The notes below the pieces were generated by a model. It worked only from the letters and a program-made list of their open reading frames with translations, was not told the origin of the DNA and did not search any database. A DNA stretch of 64,000 bases. It comes from Caenispirillum salinarum AK4 (lineage in GTDB: Bacteria > Pseudomonadota > Alphaproteobacteria > Rhodospirillales > Rhodospirillaceae). A program made the translations under genes and the position numbers. The DNA lies in contig NZ_ANHY01000021.1 of the NCBI RefSeq assembly GCF_000315795.1, positions 62,001 through 126,000 on the forward strand. Reading direction: 5' to 3'. This document shows, one piece after another, positions 34,257 to 41,621 of this stretch (position 1 is its first letter; each line of letters begins with the position of its first letter).

Positions 34257-34574
34257 ATGGTGATGGACATCATGTGGTGGATCAGCGCCGTCGAGTTGCC
34301 GGCGCTGGGCGGGCTGTTCTGGCTCGTCTGGCGCAACCGGCGCGACGCCGATGCCGCCACCGAGGACAACCGCCGCTGCTTCGAGCGCGGCATCGCCCAG
34401 GTGCGCGAAGGCCTGGCCGCCTACAAGCTGGAGGTGGCGCAGTCCTATGCCTCCCTCGGGCATCTGCGCGACACCGAAAAGCGCCTGACCACCCACCTGG
34501 AGCGCATCGAGAAGAAGCTCGACGGCGTGCAGGTCCAGGCCACGGCCGCGAGCGTGGCGGGAGGCCGCCCATGA
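34257..34574 (+). CDS. Single-pass membrane coiled-coil protein of the lysis module
   Basis: A 105-aa protein with one transmembrane helix at the N-terminus (MDIMWWISAVELPALGGLFW, then LVW) followed by a charged coiled coil (ERGIAQVREGLAAYKLEVAQ, then RLTTHLERIEKKLDGVQVQA). GAGGAG lies six bases ahead of the ATG at 34257; an ATG 39 bases upstream lies at the end of the last tandem repeat and is less likely. Its location before the endolysin and holin suggests a helper in lysis, perhaps spanin- or antiholin-like. That function is inferred from context. It overlaps the next start by four bases. Confidence 0.7.
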   Translation: MVMDIMWWISAVELPALGGLFWLVWRNRRDADAATEDNRRCFERGIAQVREGLAAYKLEVAQSYASLGHLRDTEKRLTTHLERIEKKLDGVQVQATAASVAGGRP

Positions 34575-35131
34575 GCCGCCGCAAGAGCCGCTGGCACAAC
34601 GCCTGCGTCGCCCTGGCCGCCATGGCCGAGGCCGAAGTCCCCGTCACCGCGCCCGCTTCGCCGCCGCCGCCTCCGCCCAAGCCGCCGGCCCCGACCGCGC
34701 CGGCACCGCCGCCGTCGGACGAGGCCGTGGACATCCTCGCCCGCACCATCTGGGGCGAGGCACGTGGCGAGCCGGTGCGCGGCAAGGAGGCCGTCGCCTG
34801 CGTCGTGCTAAACCGCGTCGCCCGGTCGCTGGACCGCCCCGGCGGCTACTGGTGGGGCGGCAGCGTGGTGGAGGTCTGCCACAAGCCCTGGCAGTTCTCC
34901 TGCTGGAACGAAGGCGACCCCAACCGCGCCAAGCTTCTGAAGGTCACGCCGCGCGATCCCGCTTTCGCCGCGTGCCTGCGCATCGCGCGCCGGGCGCTGG
35001 CCGGGCGCCTGCCCGACCCGACGGCCGGCGCCACCCATTACCACGCCCGCGGCATCCATCCGCCATGGGCGTGGCGGCTGATCCCATGCGCGGAGATCGG
35101 CCGGCACCTGTTCTACAACGACGTGGAGTAA
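34571..35131 (+). CDS. Cell-wall hydrolase, SleB-type endolysin
   Basis: A 186-aa hydrolase of the SleB family. After a basic start and a proline-rich linker (residues 20-50) comes the catalytic region DILARTIWGEARGEPVRGKE, which carries the conserved glutamate of the family. AVACVVLNRVARS, the VCHKPWQFSCWNEGDPN motif and THYHARGIHPPWAW follow. These enzymes cleave peptidoglycan. No signal peptide is evident, so release would need the holin encoded immediately downstream. The gene overlaps its upstream neighbour and is separated from the holin by five bases. Confidence 0.9.
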   Translation: MSRRKSRWHNACVALAAMAEAEVPVTAPASPPPPPPKPPAPTAPAPPPSDEAVDILARTIWGEARGEPVRGKEAVACVVLNRVARSLDRPGGYWWGGSVVEVCHKPWQFSCWNEGDPNRAKLLKVTPRDPAFAACLRIARRALAGRLPDPTAGATHYHARGIHPPWAWRLIPCAEIGRHLFYNDVE

Positions 35132-35136
35132 CCGCC

Positions 35137-35646
35137 ATGCTGCCCGCCCTTCTGGCGCAGATCGGCCTGCCGCTTCTTCTGAAGGCGGTGGGGCTCGGCC
35201 TGGACGCCATCGACAACCCGGTCGCCAAGGCCGCCAGCGCCGCAGTCGGCGATGTGGAAAAAGCCATCAGCGGCCGCCAGATCACGCCCGACCAGATCGC
35301 CGCCGCCAATCATCATACCGAGCGCATGATGGAGATCGAAAGCCGCGAGGTGCAGACCAAGATCCGCGAAATCAACCGCACCTTCCGCGCCGAGATTTCC
35401 AGCGGCGACGCCTATGTGCGGCGCTGGCGGCCCACGTTCGGATACGCGGTGGCGCTGTCGTGGATGGCGACCATGGGGGCCGCCGCCTACACGGTGGTGG
35501 CCGAGCCCGAACTGGCGCCGGGGGTCATCTCGGCCCTGGTCAACACCGCGCCCATCTGGGGCGTGGCGCTGGCCGTGCTGGGGGTCTCCGTCGTCAAGCG
35601 CAGCCAGGACAAGCGTCTGGGGGCGCCGGGAGACTCCGGCGCCTGA
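35137..35646 (+). CDS. Holin, three-transmembrane type
   Basis: A 169-aa membrane protein. The N-terminal stretch (LLAQIGLPLLLKAVGLGL) is hydrophobic. A charged helical middle has a histidine/glutamate motif (AAANHHTERMMEIESREVQT), and two hydrophobic helices follow around YAVALSWMATMGAAAYTVVA and TAPIWGVALAVLGVSVV. This is the plan of the 3-TM holins seen in prophages and in gene transfer agents. It would open the inner membrane to let the SleB enzyme reach the wall. It completes the lysis cassette of the phage-derived block. Confidence 0.85.
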   Translation: MLPALLAQIGLPLLLKAVGLGLDAIDNPVAKAASAAVGDVEKAISGRQITPDQIAAANHHTERMMEIESREVQTKIREINRTFRAEISSGDAYVRRWRPTFGYAVALSWMATMGAAAYTVVAEPELAPGVISALVNTAPIWGVALAVLGVSVVKRSQDKRLGAPGDSGA

Positions 35647-35762
35647 GTCCATGGGCGGCGGGTTTCGTGCGCCGGTGGTACGACGGCTGCACACCTGACC
35701 GGGCGGCGCGGGAATGGTCTGATGGTCGCTCCCGCACTTCACCGCCGCCCGGAGGCACGCGC

Positions 35763-36020
35763 ATGAAGACCGCCGTCACCATCCTGTTTCCCACGCTGGC
35801 CGGCATCCTCATCGGCATCGCCCTCGCCCAGGCGCCGCTGGCCCAGCAGAACCCGCTCAAGCCCACCGCCTACGCCACCTCCATCGCGTCGGCCGGGGCC
35901 GTCTCCGGCGACGTGAGCGGGGCGTGGCTCTTGTTCAACGACGGCTCGGTGAAGCTGTGCACCGGACGCCTGGGCACGCCCCCCTCCACCCCCCGCTGCT
36001 CGGCCGCTGTCGAACCCTGA
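35763..36020 (+). CDS. Small exported protein at the right end of the phage block
   Basis: An 85-aa protein with an N-terminal signal-like helix (MKTAVTILFPTLAGILIGIA, then LAQAP) and a mature part rich in alanine, serine and glycine with two cysteines (KLCTG and PRCSA) that could form a disulfide. GGAGG lies seven bases before the ATG. It is not recognised. It could be a lysis-associated periplasmic protein or an unrelated chromosomal gene; it marks the last plus-strand gene before the convergent zapE. Confidence 0.6.
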   Translation: MKTAVTILFPTLAGILIGIALAQAPLAQQNPLKPTAYATSIASAGAVSGDVSGAWLLFNDGSVKLCTGRLGTPPSTPRCSAAVEP

Positions 36021-36140
36021 TCCGGCGTCCGCTTTCCCGTCGCATCCTCCCTCCGGCCGAGGCGCTCCCCCAACGGAACGCAACAGCCGGAGCGGCGTCA
36101 CGGGGGCGGCGCTGGCGGCACTTCAGGGGGCCGCTGCACC

Positions 36141-36165
36141 GGGGCCGGCTGAGGCGCCCGGCCCC
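36141..36165 (+). terminator. Hairpin between the phage block and zapE
   Basis: A perfect 8-bp stem, ggggccgg against ccggcccc with a nine-base loop, is followed by TTGT on the plus strand. It lies in the gap between convergent genes and may stop transcription from both sides, though the T-run is weak. Confidence 0.55.
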
Positions 36166-36170
36166 TTGTC

Positions 36171-37295
36171 TCAGGTCAAATGCTGGCTGCCGATGTAGTC
36201 CTCGGACTGCATTTCCATCAGGCGCGAGACGGTGCGCTGGAACTCGAACTTGCCTTCGCCTTCCACGTACAGGTCCTCCGGCGGGGCGGCGGCGGAGGCG
36301 ACGAGCAGGGTCTTGTGATCGTAGAGCGCGTCGATCAGCGTCACGAAGCGCCGCGCCTGGTTGCGGTTCTCGGGCCCCAGGCGCGGGATGTTCTCCAGCA
36401 CCACCGCATCATACAGCGTCGCGATCTGCAGGTAGTCGTGGGTGCCCAGCGGCTTGTCGCACAGGTCGGTGAAGTCGAACCGCGCCGTCCCGTTGCCCGC
36501 CTGCGGCACCGGAATCTCGCGGCCGTGCACCACCACCGTGTCCGGCTTCGCCGGCTTTCCGTCCAGCAGGCGGTCGAACAGGCGGTCGATCTCGGCGTCG
36601 GCCTCGGGCCCCAGCGGCGTGACGAAGACGTTGCCGCCGCGCACCCGGCCCAGGCGGTAGTCGGTGACCGAGGCCAGTTCCAGCACGTCCAGGTTCCGGC
36701 ACATCAGGTCGATGAAGGGCAGGAACTTCTCGCGCTGGAGGCCGTCCTTATACAGGTCCTGCGGCGGCCGGTTGGACGTGGTGACCACCACCGTGCCGGC
36801 GGCCATCATGGTCTGGAACAGGCGCCCGACGATCATGGCATCGGCGATGTCGTGGATTTCCAGCTCGTCCAGGCACAAGAGCCATGTGCGGTCGGCGATG
36901 CCCTTGGCGATGTCGGCCAGGATGTCGTCGCCGCCCTTCTTGGCGGTGCGCCGCGCGTGGAAATCGGCGTGGACGTCGCGCATGAACTCGTGGAAGTGCA
37001 GGCGCTGCTTGCGCGGCACGGGCGCGGTCTGGAAGAACAGGTCCATGAGCATGGACTTGCCGCGCCCGACCTCTCCGTACAGATAAAGCCCCTGCGGCGG
37101 CGTCGGCGCCTCCTGCCGCTTGGCCAGCCCGAACCGCGCCCGCCAGCCGGTGGGGCCGGTGGCCGGCTCATAGCCGTTAAGCGCGTGGTGCAGGCTCTCC
37201 AGCTTTTCGGCAGCCAGTTCCTGGGCGCCGTCGGGCTTCAGCTCGCCGTCGGAGAGCTTCTTGCGGTACAGGGCGAGGGGGCCGGTCTGGGACAT
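36171..37295 (-). CDS. zapE: Cell division protein ZapE (AFG1-like ATPase)
   Basis: A 374-aa AAA-type ATPase. The start region MSQTGPLALYRKKLSDGELK is typical of ZapE. Walker A is YLYGEVGRGKS with K80, Walker B is WLLCLDELEIHD, and the sensor-like TSNRPPQDLYKDGLQRE follows. The end SEDYIGSQHLT is also usual. In E. coli ZapE acts at the Z ring under stress; mitochondrial relatives handle inner-membrane proteins. The ATG at 37295 is preferred over a TTG at 37328, though neither has a strong ribosome-binding site. It converges on the phage block. Confidence 0.92.
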   Translation of the reverse strand: MSQTGPLALYRKKLSDGELKPDGAQELAAEKLESLHHALNGYEPATGPTGWRARFGLAKRQEAPTPPQGLYLYGEVGRGKSMLMDLFFQTAPVPRKQRLHFHEFMRDVHADFHARRTAKKGGDDILADIAKGIADRTWLLCLDELEIHDIADAMIVGRLFQTMMAAGTVVVTTSNRPPQDLYKDGLQREKFLPFIDLMCRNLDVLELASVTDYRLGRVRGGNVFVTPLGPEADAEIDRLFDRLLDGKPAKPDTVVVHGREIPVPQAGNGTARFDFTDLCDKPLGTHDYLQIATLYDAVVLENIPRLGPENRNQARRFVTLIDALYDHKTLLVASAAAPPEDLYVEGEGKFEFQRTVSRLMEMQSEDYIGSQHLT

Positions 37296-37388
37296 GGACT
37301 GCGCGGAAACCTTCCTGTTGAACGCCAAGGGCGGCGGAACGATACCGGGTTATAATGCAATGCGGAAGGGCGCGTTGCCATTGCCCCC

Positions 37389-38477
37389 TCACCCCGGCAT
37401 CCGGGTGTCCTCCACCTCCGCCCGCAGCGCATCGCGCACGTACAGGCGGCGCACCAGCACCAGGATCGCCAGCGTGATGGGCGTGGCGAACAGCAGGCCG
37501 ATGAAGCCGAACATCAGGCTGAAGGCCGTCGCCGCTGCCACCGTCAGCGCCGGCGGCAGGCTGACCGCCCAGCGCTCGGCCAGGGGCGTGATCAGGTAGC
37601 TTTCCACCTGCTGGATCACGAAATACCCGAATGCCGCGAAGGCTGCCGTCTGCGGTCCCACCGTCAGCGCCACCAGCACCGCCGGCACCGCCGCCAGCCA
37701 CGGCCCAAGGATGGGGATGAACTCCAAGAGCCCCGCGATCAGCCCCAGCGCCCAGGCCATCGGCACCCCCAGAGCATAGAGCAAAGCCGTCGTCAGCACG
37801 CCGATGATGAGCATGGAGATGAACTGGCCGATCATCCAGCGCCACAGCGCCTCGCCGGTGGCCTGGAGCGCGCCGCTGATCTGGGCGTGGCGCTCCCTGG
37901 GGAACAGCAGCACCACGCCCTTGCGGTAGACGTCGGGCGTCGCCGCCAGATAGAGCGCGATGAACAGCACGATCAGCGCCCCGACCACCGCATCCACCGC
38001 CACGGTGGCGACGCTGACAGCCCGCTCGACCATGCTGCCGGACAGCAACTCGCCGAACCCCTGTGCCCGCGTGCCGGTGTCCCCGGACCCCGCCGCGCCG
38101 GCTCCGGTCGCGGCTTCCATGCTGACGCCGACCTGCCCGAACCACTGGCGGACCTGGTCGATGCCCTCAGACACCGTTGTGCGCAGGTCCTGCACCTCGC
38201 TGATCACCTGCGCTCCGAACAGGGTCCCGACGGCGCCCAGGATGATCGCCAGCGTCGCCAGAACCAGCGTCAGCGCCCAGCGGTGGCCGAGGCCCGTGCG
38301 GGCGCAGAGACCGGCCGTCACGCGGTTGAGGATCACCGCCAGCAGAATGCCGCCGAACCCCAGGATCAGAAGGGTGGAAACCTTCCACGCCACCCACAGC
38401 GCCACCACCGCCATCACGACGATCAGCAGGCGCCGCGAAAAGGCGGCGAGACTGGCGCGTTCCTCGGCTGCAAGCAT
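37389..38477 (-). CDS. AI-2E family transporter (PerM-like permease)
   Basis: A 362-aa inner-membrane protein. The N-terminal pair of helices (LLIVVMAVVALWVAWKVSTL) and a third helix are followed by a cytoplasmic or periplasmic segment and then several helices in the C-terminal half (LIVLFIALYLAATPDVYRKG; FIPILGPWLAAVPAVLVALT; FSLMFGFIGLLFATPITLAI). This pattern is that of the AI-2E/PerM family, in which members export signals or exchange cations; the substrate here is unknown. The gap to the DHH gene is 93 bases and both are on the minus strand. Confidence 0.88.
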   Translation of the reverse strand: MLAAEERASLAAFSRRLLIVVMAVVALWVAWKVSTLLILGFGGILLAVILNRVTAGLCARTGLGHRWALTLVLATLAIILGAVGTLFGAQVISEVQDLRTTVSEGIDQVRQWFGQVGVSMEAATGAGAAGSGDTGTRAQGFGELLSGSMVERAVSVATVAVDAVVGALIVLFIALYLAATPDVYRKGVVLLFPRERHAQISGALQATGEALWRWMIGQFISMLIIGVLTTALLYALGVPMAWALGLIAGLLEFIPILGPWLAAVPAVLVALTVGPQTAAFAAFGYFVIQQVESYLITPLAERWAVSLPPALTVAAATAFSLMFGFIGLLFATPITLAILVLVRRLYVRDALRAEVEDTRMPG

Positions 38478-38570
38478 GACCGCCCCTCGGCCTCCGTGTC
38501 GTCCGGGTCAACGGACCAACACGGCGGCCGGGACCGGCGTTCGCCATGGGCGCGGGAAGAGCAGCCGGCC

Positions 38571-39503
38571 TCAGCCGTCGGCGGTAATCCGGTCGATCAG
38601 CGCCTGGCGCACCTCCTCGGCCATGGCGTTGTCCACCTGGCAGGTGCCGGCGGCCTCGTGCCCGCCGCCGCCGTATTCCAGCATGAGCGTGCCGACGTTG
38701 GTCTTGGACGACTTGTCGAAGATGCTCTTGCCCACCGCGAACACCGTGTTCTGCTGGCGGAACCCCCACAGCACGTGCATGGAGATGTTGGTTTCCGGGA
38801 ACAGCGCATAGATCATGAACCGGTTGCCGGCCCAGATGGTTTCCTCGTCGCGCAGGTCCAGCACCACCAGGTTCTTGTGCACCTCGGAGCACCGCTTGAG
38901 CTGCTCCTTGAACTTGTCCTGGTGCTCGAAATAGAGGTCCGTCCGCTCCTTCACGTCGGGCAGGGCCAGGACGTCGTCGATGGAGTGGTCGAGGCAGTAG
39001 TCGATCAGCTCCATCATCAGCTGGTAGTTGGAGATGCGGAACTCGCGAAAGCGCCCCAGGCCGGTGCGGGCGTCCATGATGAAGTTCATCAGGTCCCAGC
39101 CCTGCGGGTTCAGCACCTGCTCCTTGGTGAAGTTGGCCGAGTCGCCCCGGTCCACCGCCTCCATCATCTCGTCGGAGATGCGGGGGAACTTGGACTTGCC
39201 GCCGTAGTAGTCATAGACCACCCGCGCCGCCGAAGGCGCGTCGGGATCGATGATGTGGTTGTCCTTCTGGCCGACGCGCAGGGTTTCCGAAAAATGGTGG
39301 TCGAAGGCCAGGTGCACGCCGTCCACATAGGGCAGGTTGGTGGTGATGTCGCGGCCGGTGATCTCGACCTTGCCGTCCTGCATGTCCTTGGGGTGGACGA
39401 ACTTGATGTCGTCGATCATGCCCAGTTCCTTCAACAGCATGGCGCACACCAGGCCGTCGAAGTCGCTGCGGGTCACCAGGCGGAACTTTTCACCGGCGGT
39501 CAT
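38571..39503 (-). CDS. DHH-superfamily phosphoesterase
   Basis: A 310-aa phosphoesterase. Motifs in order are the metal-site aspartates in TRSDFDGLVCAML (residues 11-22), a histidine cluster in LAFDHHFSET near residue 67, an aspartate in AVDRGDSANF and the C-terminal GGGGHEAAGTC (DHHA1-type) segment. Relatives include nanoRNases, pAp phosphatases and exopolyphosphatase-like enzymes; the exact substrate cannot be read from sequence. It is expected in the cytoplasm and to depend on manganese or a similar metal. It lies between the permease and the SAF-domain oxidoreductase, all on the minus strand. Confidence 0.85.
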   Translation of the reverse strand: MTAGEKFRLVTRSDFDGLVCAMLLKELGMIDDIKFVHPKDMQDGKVEITGRDITTNLPYVDGVHLAFDHHFSETLRVGQKDNHIIDPDAPSAARVVYDYYGGKSKFPRISDEMMEAVDRGDSANFTKEQVLNPQGWDLMNFIMDARTGLGRFREFRISNYQLMMELIDYCLDHSIDDVLALPDVKERTDLYFEHQDKFKEQLKRCSEVHKNLVVLDLRDEETIWAGNRFMIYALFPETNISMHVLWGFRQQNTVFAVGKSIFDKSSKTNVGTLMLEYGGGGHEAAGTCQVDNAMAEEVRQALIDRITADG

Positions 39504-39606
39504 CTCTTTCCCCCATCCGAACAGTATCTAAGGTGGTAGTCCGGATGGCAGAGTAGACGCGCGGCGCGGCCGATGCAACGCGCTCTTGTGCGGCGCGGCA
39601 GACCGG

Positions 39607-40977
39607 TCACGGCGGGCCGGGAATATCCTCGGGCGGCGCGGCGGCGAACGCGCTTTCCATGTCGTGGCGCAGACGCACGGCCAGGGAGTCGCGGTCGAGC
39701 GTCACCGCCGCGCGCGTCACCACCTCGCCCTTGCGCACCGGCCGGGTCAGCGGCACGCCCTGGGCCAGCCCGATGGGCAGGGCGCCGGCGGCCACCGAGT
39801 CCTCGGCGGGCATGAGGCGGCCCCAGACGGTTTCCCCGCCCTCGCCGTCCAGCACCTCGCCGGCCTTGAGGTCGCGCTTGGCGATGCAGACGACGTCGCC
39901 GGTAAAGCCGTGGCACTGGCCCGTCGGCTCTCCGCGCAGGGCGGCCGAGGCCACCGACACCCCCAGTTCCAGCCCGATCAGGTGGTAGGGGCGGTAGAGC
40001 GCGCCGTAGCGCCCCGACTCGTCGGTCGCCATGCCGTATTCGCCGAAGCAGCGCGCCATGTAGTCGCCGTTGGCGCGGAAGGTGACGTAGACGCCCCAGC
40101 GCAGGTCCCGCGGCACCGCCGACCCGTCGCGGTTCAGGCTGGAGACCACCTCCACCACGCCGGCCTCCGCCAGCAGGCCGCCGTCGGCCTCGGGCTTGAG
40201 GCGTTTGGCAAGGTCGTCGCAGCCCACCGGCGGGAAGTCCAGCCCCGCCGTCGGCACGGCCAGTCCGGTGGCATTGGAGACGGCGGCCATCTCGATGGCG
40301 CTCTTGGTGCCGTCGAGAAAGCTGTTGAACATCTTGGGGTTCATGCCGCCCTCGCGCGCCTGCCCGGGCGTCAGGCCGTAGTAGCCCCACACCGTGTCCG
40401 GCGTGGAGGCATGGTAGTCCGGCAGGTACTTGGTGCCCTTTCCGGCCGCGACCACCTCCAGGCCGCAGGCCCGCGCCCAGTCCACCATCTCGCAGATCAG
40501 CGCCGGCTGGTCGCCGTAGGCCATGGAATAGACGAGGCCCGCGTCGGTGAAGCGGCGCGCCAGCAGCGGCCCGGCCAGCACGTCGGCCTCCACGTTCACC
40601 ATCACCACGTGGCGGCCGTTCTCCAGGCACCACAGCGCATGGCGCAGGCCCGGCTCGGGGTGGCCTGTGGCCTCCACCACCACGTCCACCCCGCCGGCGG
40701 TGATGGCGGCGTGGGGGTCGTCGGTGACCCAGGCGGTGCCGTGGCGCAGCGCCTTGGCGGCGGTGTTGGCGTCGGCGTGCCCCTGCGGCCAGCCGGTGGC
40801 GGAGAACGCCTGGCGGGCGCGTTCGGGGTCCAGGTCGGCGACGGCCATGACGTGCAGCCCCGGCGTCGTGCGGGCGCTGGCAAGGAACATGGTGCCGAAC
40901 TTGCCGGCCCCGATGAGCGCGACGCGCACGGGGCGGGAGTCGGCGGCGCGGCGGGCGAGCATGGCGTGCAGGTTCAT
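39607..40977 (-). CDS. NAD(P)-dependent oxidoreductase with C-terminal SAF domain
   Basis: A 456-aa protein. Residues 15-150 form a Rossmann domain with VRVALIGAGKFGTMFLASAR and a DVVVEATGHPEPGL motif, similar to homoserine dehydrogenase and Gfo/Idh-type enzymes. The middle contains GKGTKYLPDYHASTPDTVWG and NPKMFNSFLDGTKSAIEMA. The last 100 residues (IAKRDLKAGEVLDGEGGETV onward) form an SAF domain of the kind found in antifreeze-like, sialate synthase and altronate dehydratase proteins. The fusion suggests a sugar or sugar-acid substrate, but none is named by sequence. It is separated from the DHH gene by 103 bases. Confidence 0.82.
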   Translation of the reverse strand: MNLHAMLARRAADSRPVRVALIGAGKFGTMFLASARTTPGLHVMAVADLDPERARQAFSATGWPQGHADANTAAKALRHGTAWVTDDPHAAITAGGVDVVVEATGHPEPGLRHALWCLENGRHVVMVNVEADVLAGPLLARRFTDAGLVYSMAYGDQPALICEMVDWARACGLEVVAAGKGTKYLPDYHASTPDTVWGYYGLTPGQAREGGMNPKMFNSFLDGTKSAIEMAAVSNATGLAVPTAGLDFPPVGCDDLAKRLKPEADGGLLAEAGVVEVVSSLNRDGSAVPRDLRWGVYVTFRANGDYMARCFGEYGMATDESGRYGALYRPYHLIGLELGVSVASAALRGEPTGQCHGFTGDVVCIAKRDLKAGEVLDGEGGETVWGRLMPAEDSVAAGALPIGLAQGVPLTRPVRKGEVVTRAAVTLDRDSLAVRLRHDMESAFAAAPPEDIPGPP

Positions 40978-41091
40978 CAGGCGGACGTCCTTCAGCAGGC
41001 GACGGATTTTTCCCGTTCTGTCACCGCAGTCTAGCCGATCGGCGCGCGATCCCCTACAACTGGACCGTCTTCAGAAGGAGTGCCACCGCCG

Positions 41092-41607
41092 ATGTCCGCA
41101 CCCAGCCGCCGCGCCCCTGCCGCCCGGGCGCTGATCGTCCTCGTTGCCGCCGGTGTCGGTTTGACGGCCTGCAATCCGCTGCCCGAGCCGTTCATCGACA
41201 TGCGGCGCGAAGCGGGGACGTTGCGGGTGGTGGGCAGCTCCAGGCTCGAACGGCCGGCCATCTGCTACAACACCATCAACGCCACCGCCCAGGAGGTGCA
41301 GGCCCTGGCCGATGCCGTCTGCGCCGAAACCGGGCGGGTGGCCGTCTACGAGACCTCCGACGTCGGACAGTGCACGGTCCTCCACCCGCACCGCAGCTTC
41401 TTCCGATGCGACCAGCCCGAAGCGCCGGCCGACGGCAGCCAGCAGCGCGTCACCGGCGTCGAGCCCGGGCCGCTGGGCGTGCGCGTCCCGGGACCGGTGG
41501 TCGACGAACCGGCTGAGGGCGAGGACCCCGGCGTGCCCGACCTGCCGGCGGCGCCTGTGCGGCCGGGCGATCCCGACGGCGGCGGGCTGCTCGACATCTT
41601 CGACTAG
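41092..41607 (+). CDS. Lipoprotein, function unknown
   Basis: A 171-aa exported lipoprotein. A signal peptide of about 26 residues ends in the lipobox LTAC, so the mature protein would start at the cysteine and be anchored by the Lgt pathway. The mature part has a short conserved-looking segment ERPAICYNTINATAQEVQAL and several cysteines (about four), then a proline/aspartate-rich tail. AAGGAG lies 11 bases before the ATG. It is followed 14 bases later by the divL-like kinase gene on the same strand, which may mean co-transcription. Confidence 0.75.
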   Translation: MSAPSRRAPAARALIVLVAAGVGLTACNPLPEPFIDMRREAGTLRVVGSSRLERPAICYNTINATAQEVQALADAVCAETGRVAVYETSDVGQCTVLHPHRSFFRCDQPEAPADGSQQRVTGVEPGPLGVRVPGPVVDEPAEGEDPGVPDLPAAPVRPGDPDGGGLLDIFD

Positions 41608-41621
41608 GAAGGGCGCGCGCC

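Noticed and set aside
16257-36165. Attachment sites of the phage block formed by repeat copies
   Set aside because: Repeat copy A lies left of the block but no matching copy lies at its right edge; copy D is 8 kb further on and degenerate, so no att pair can be proposed.
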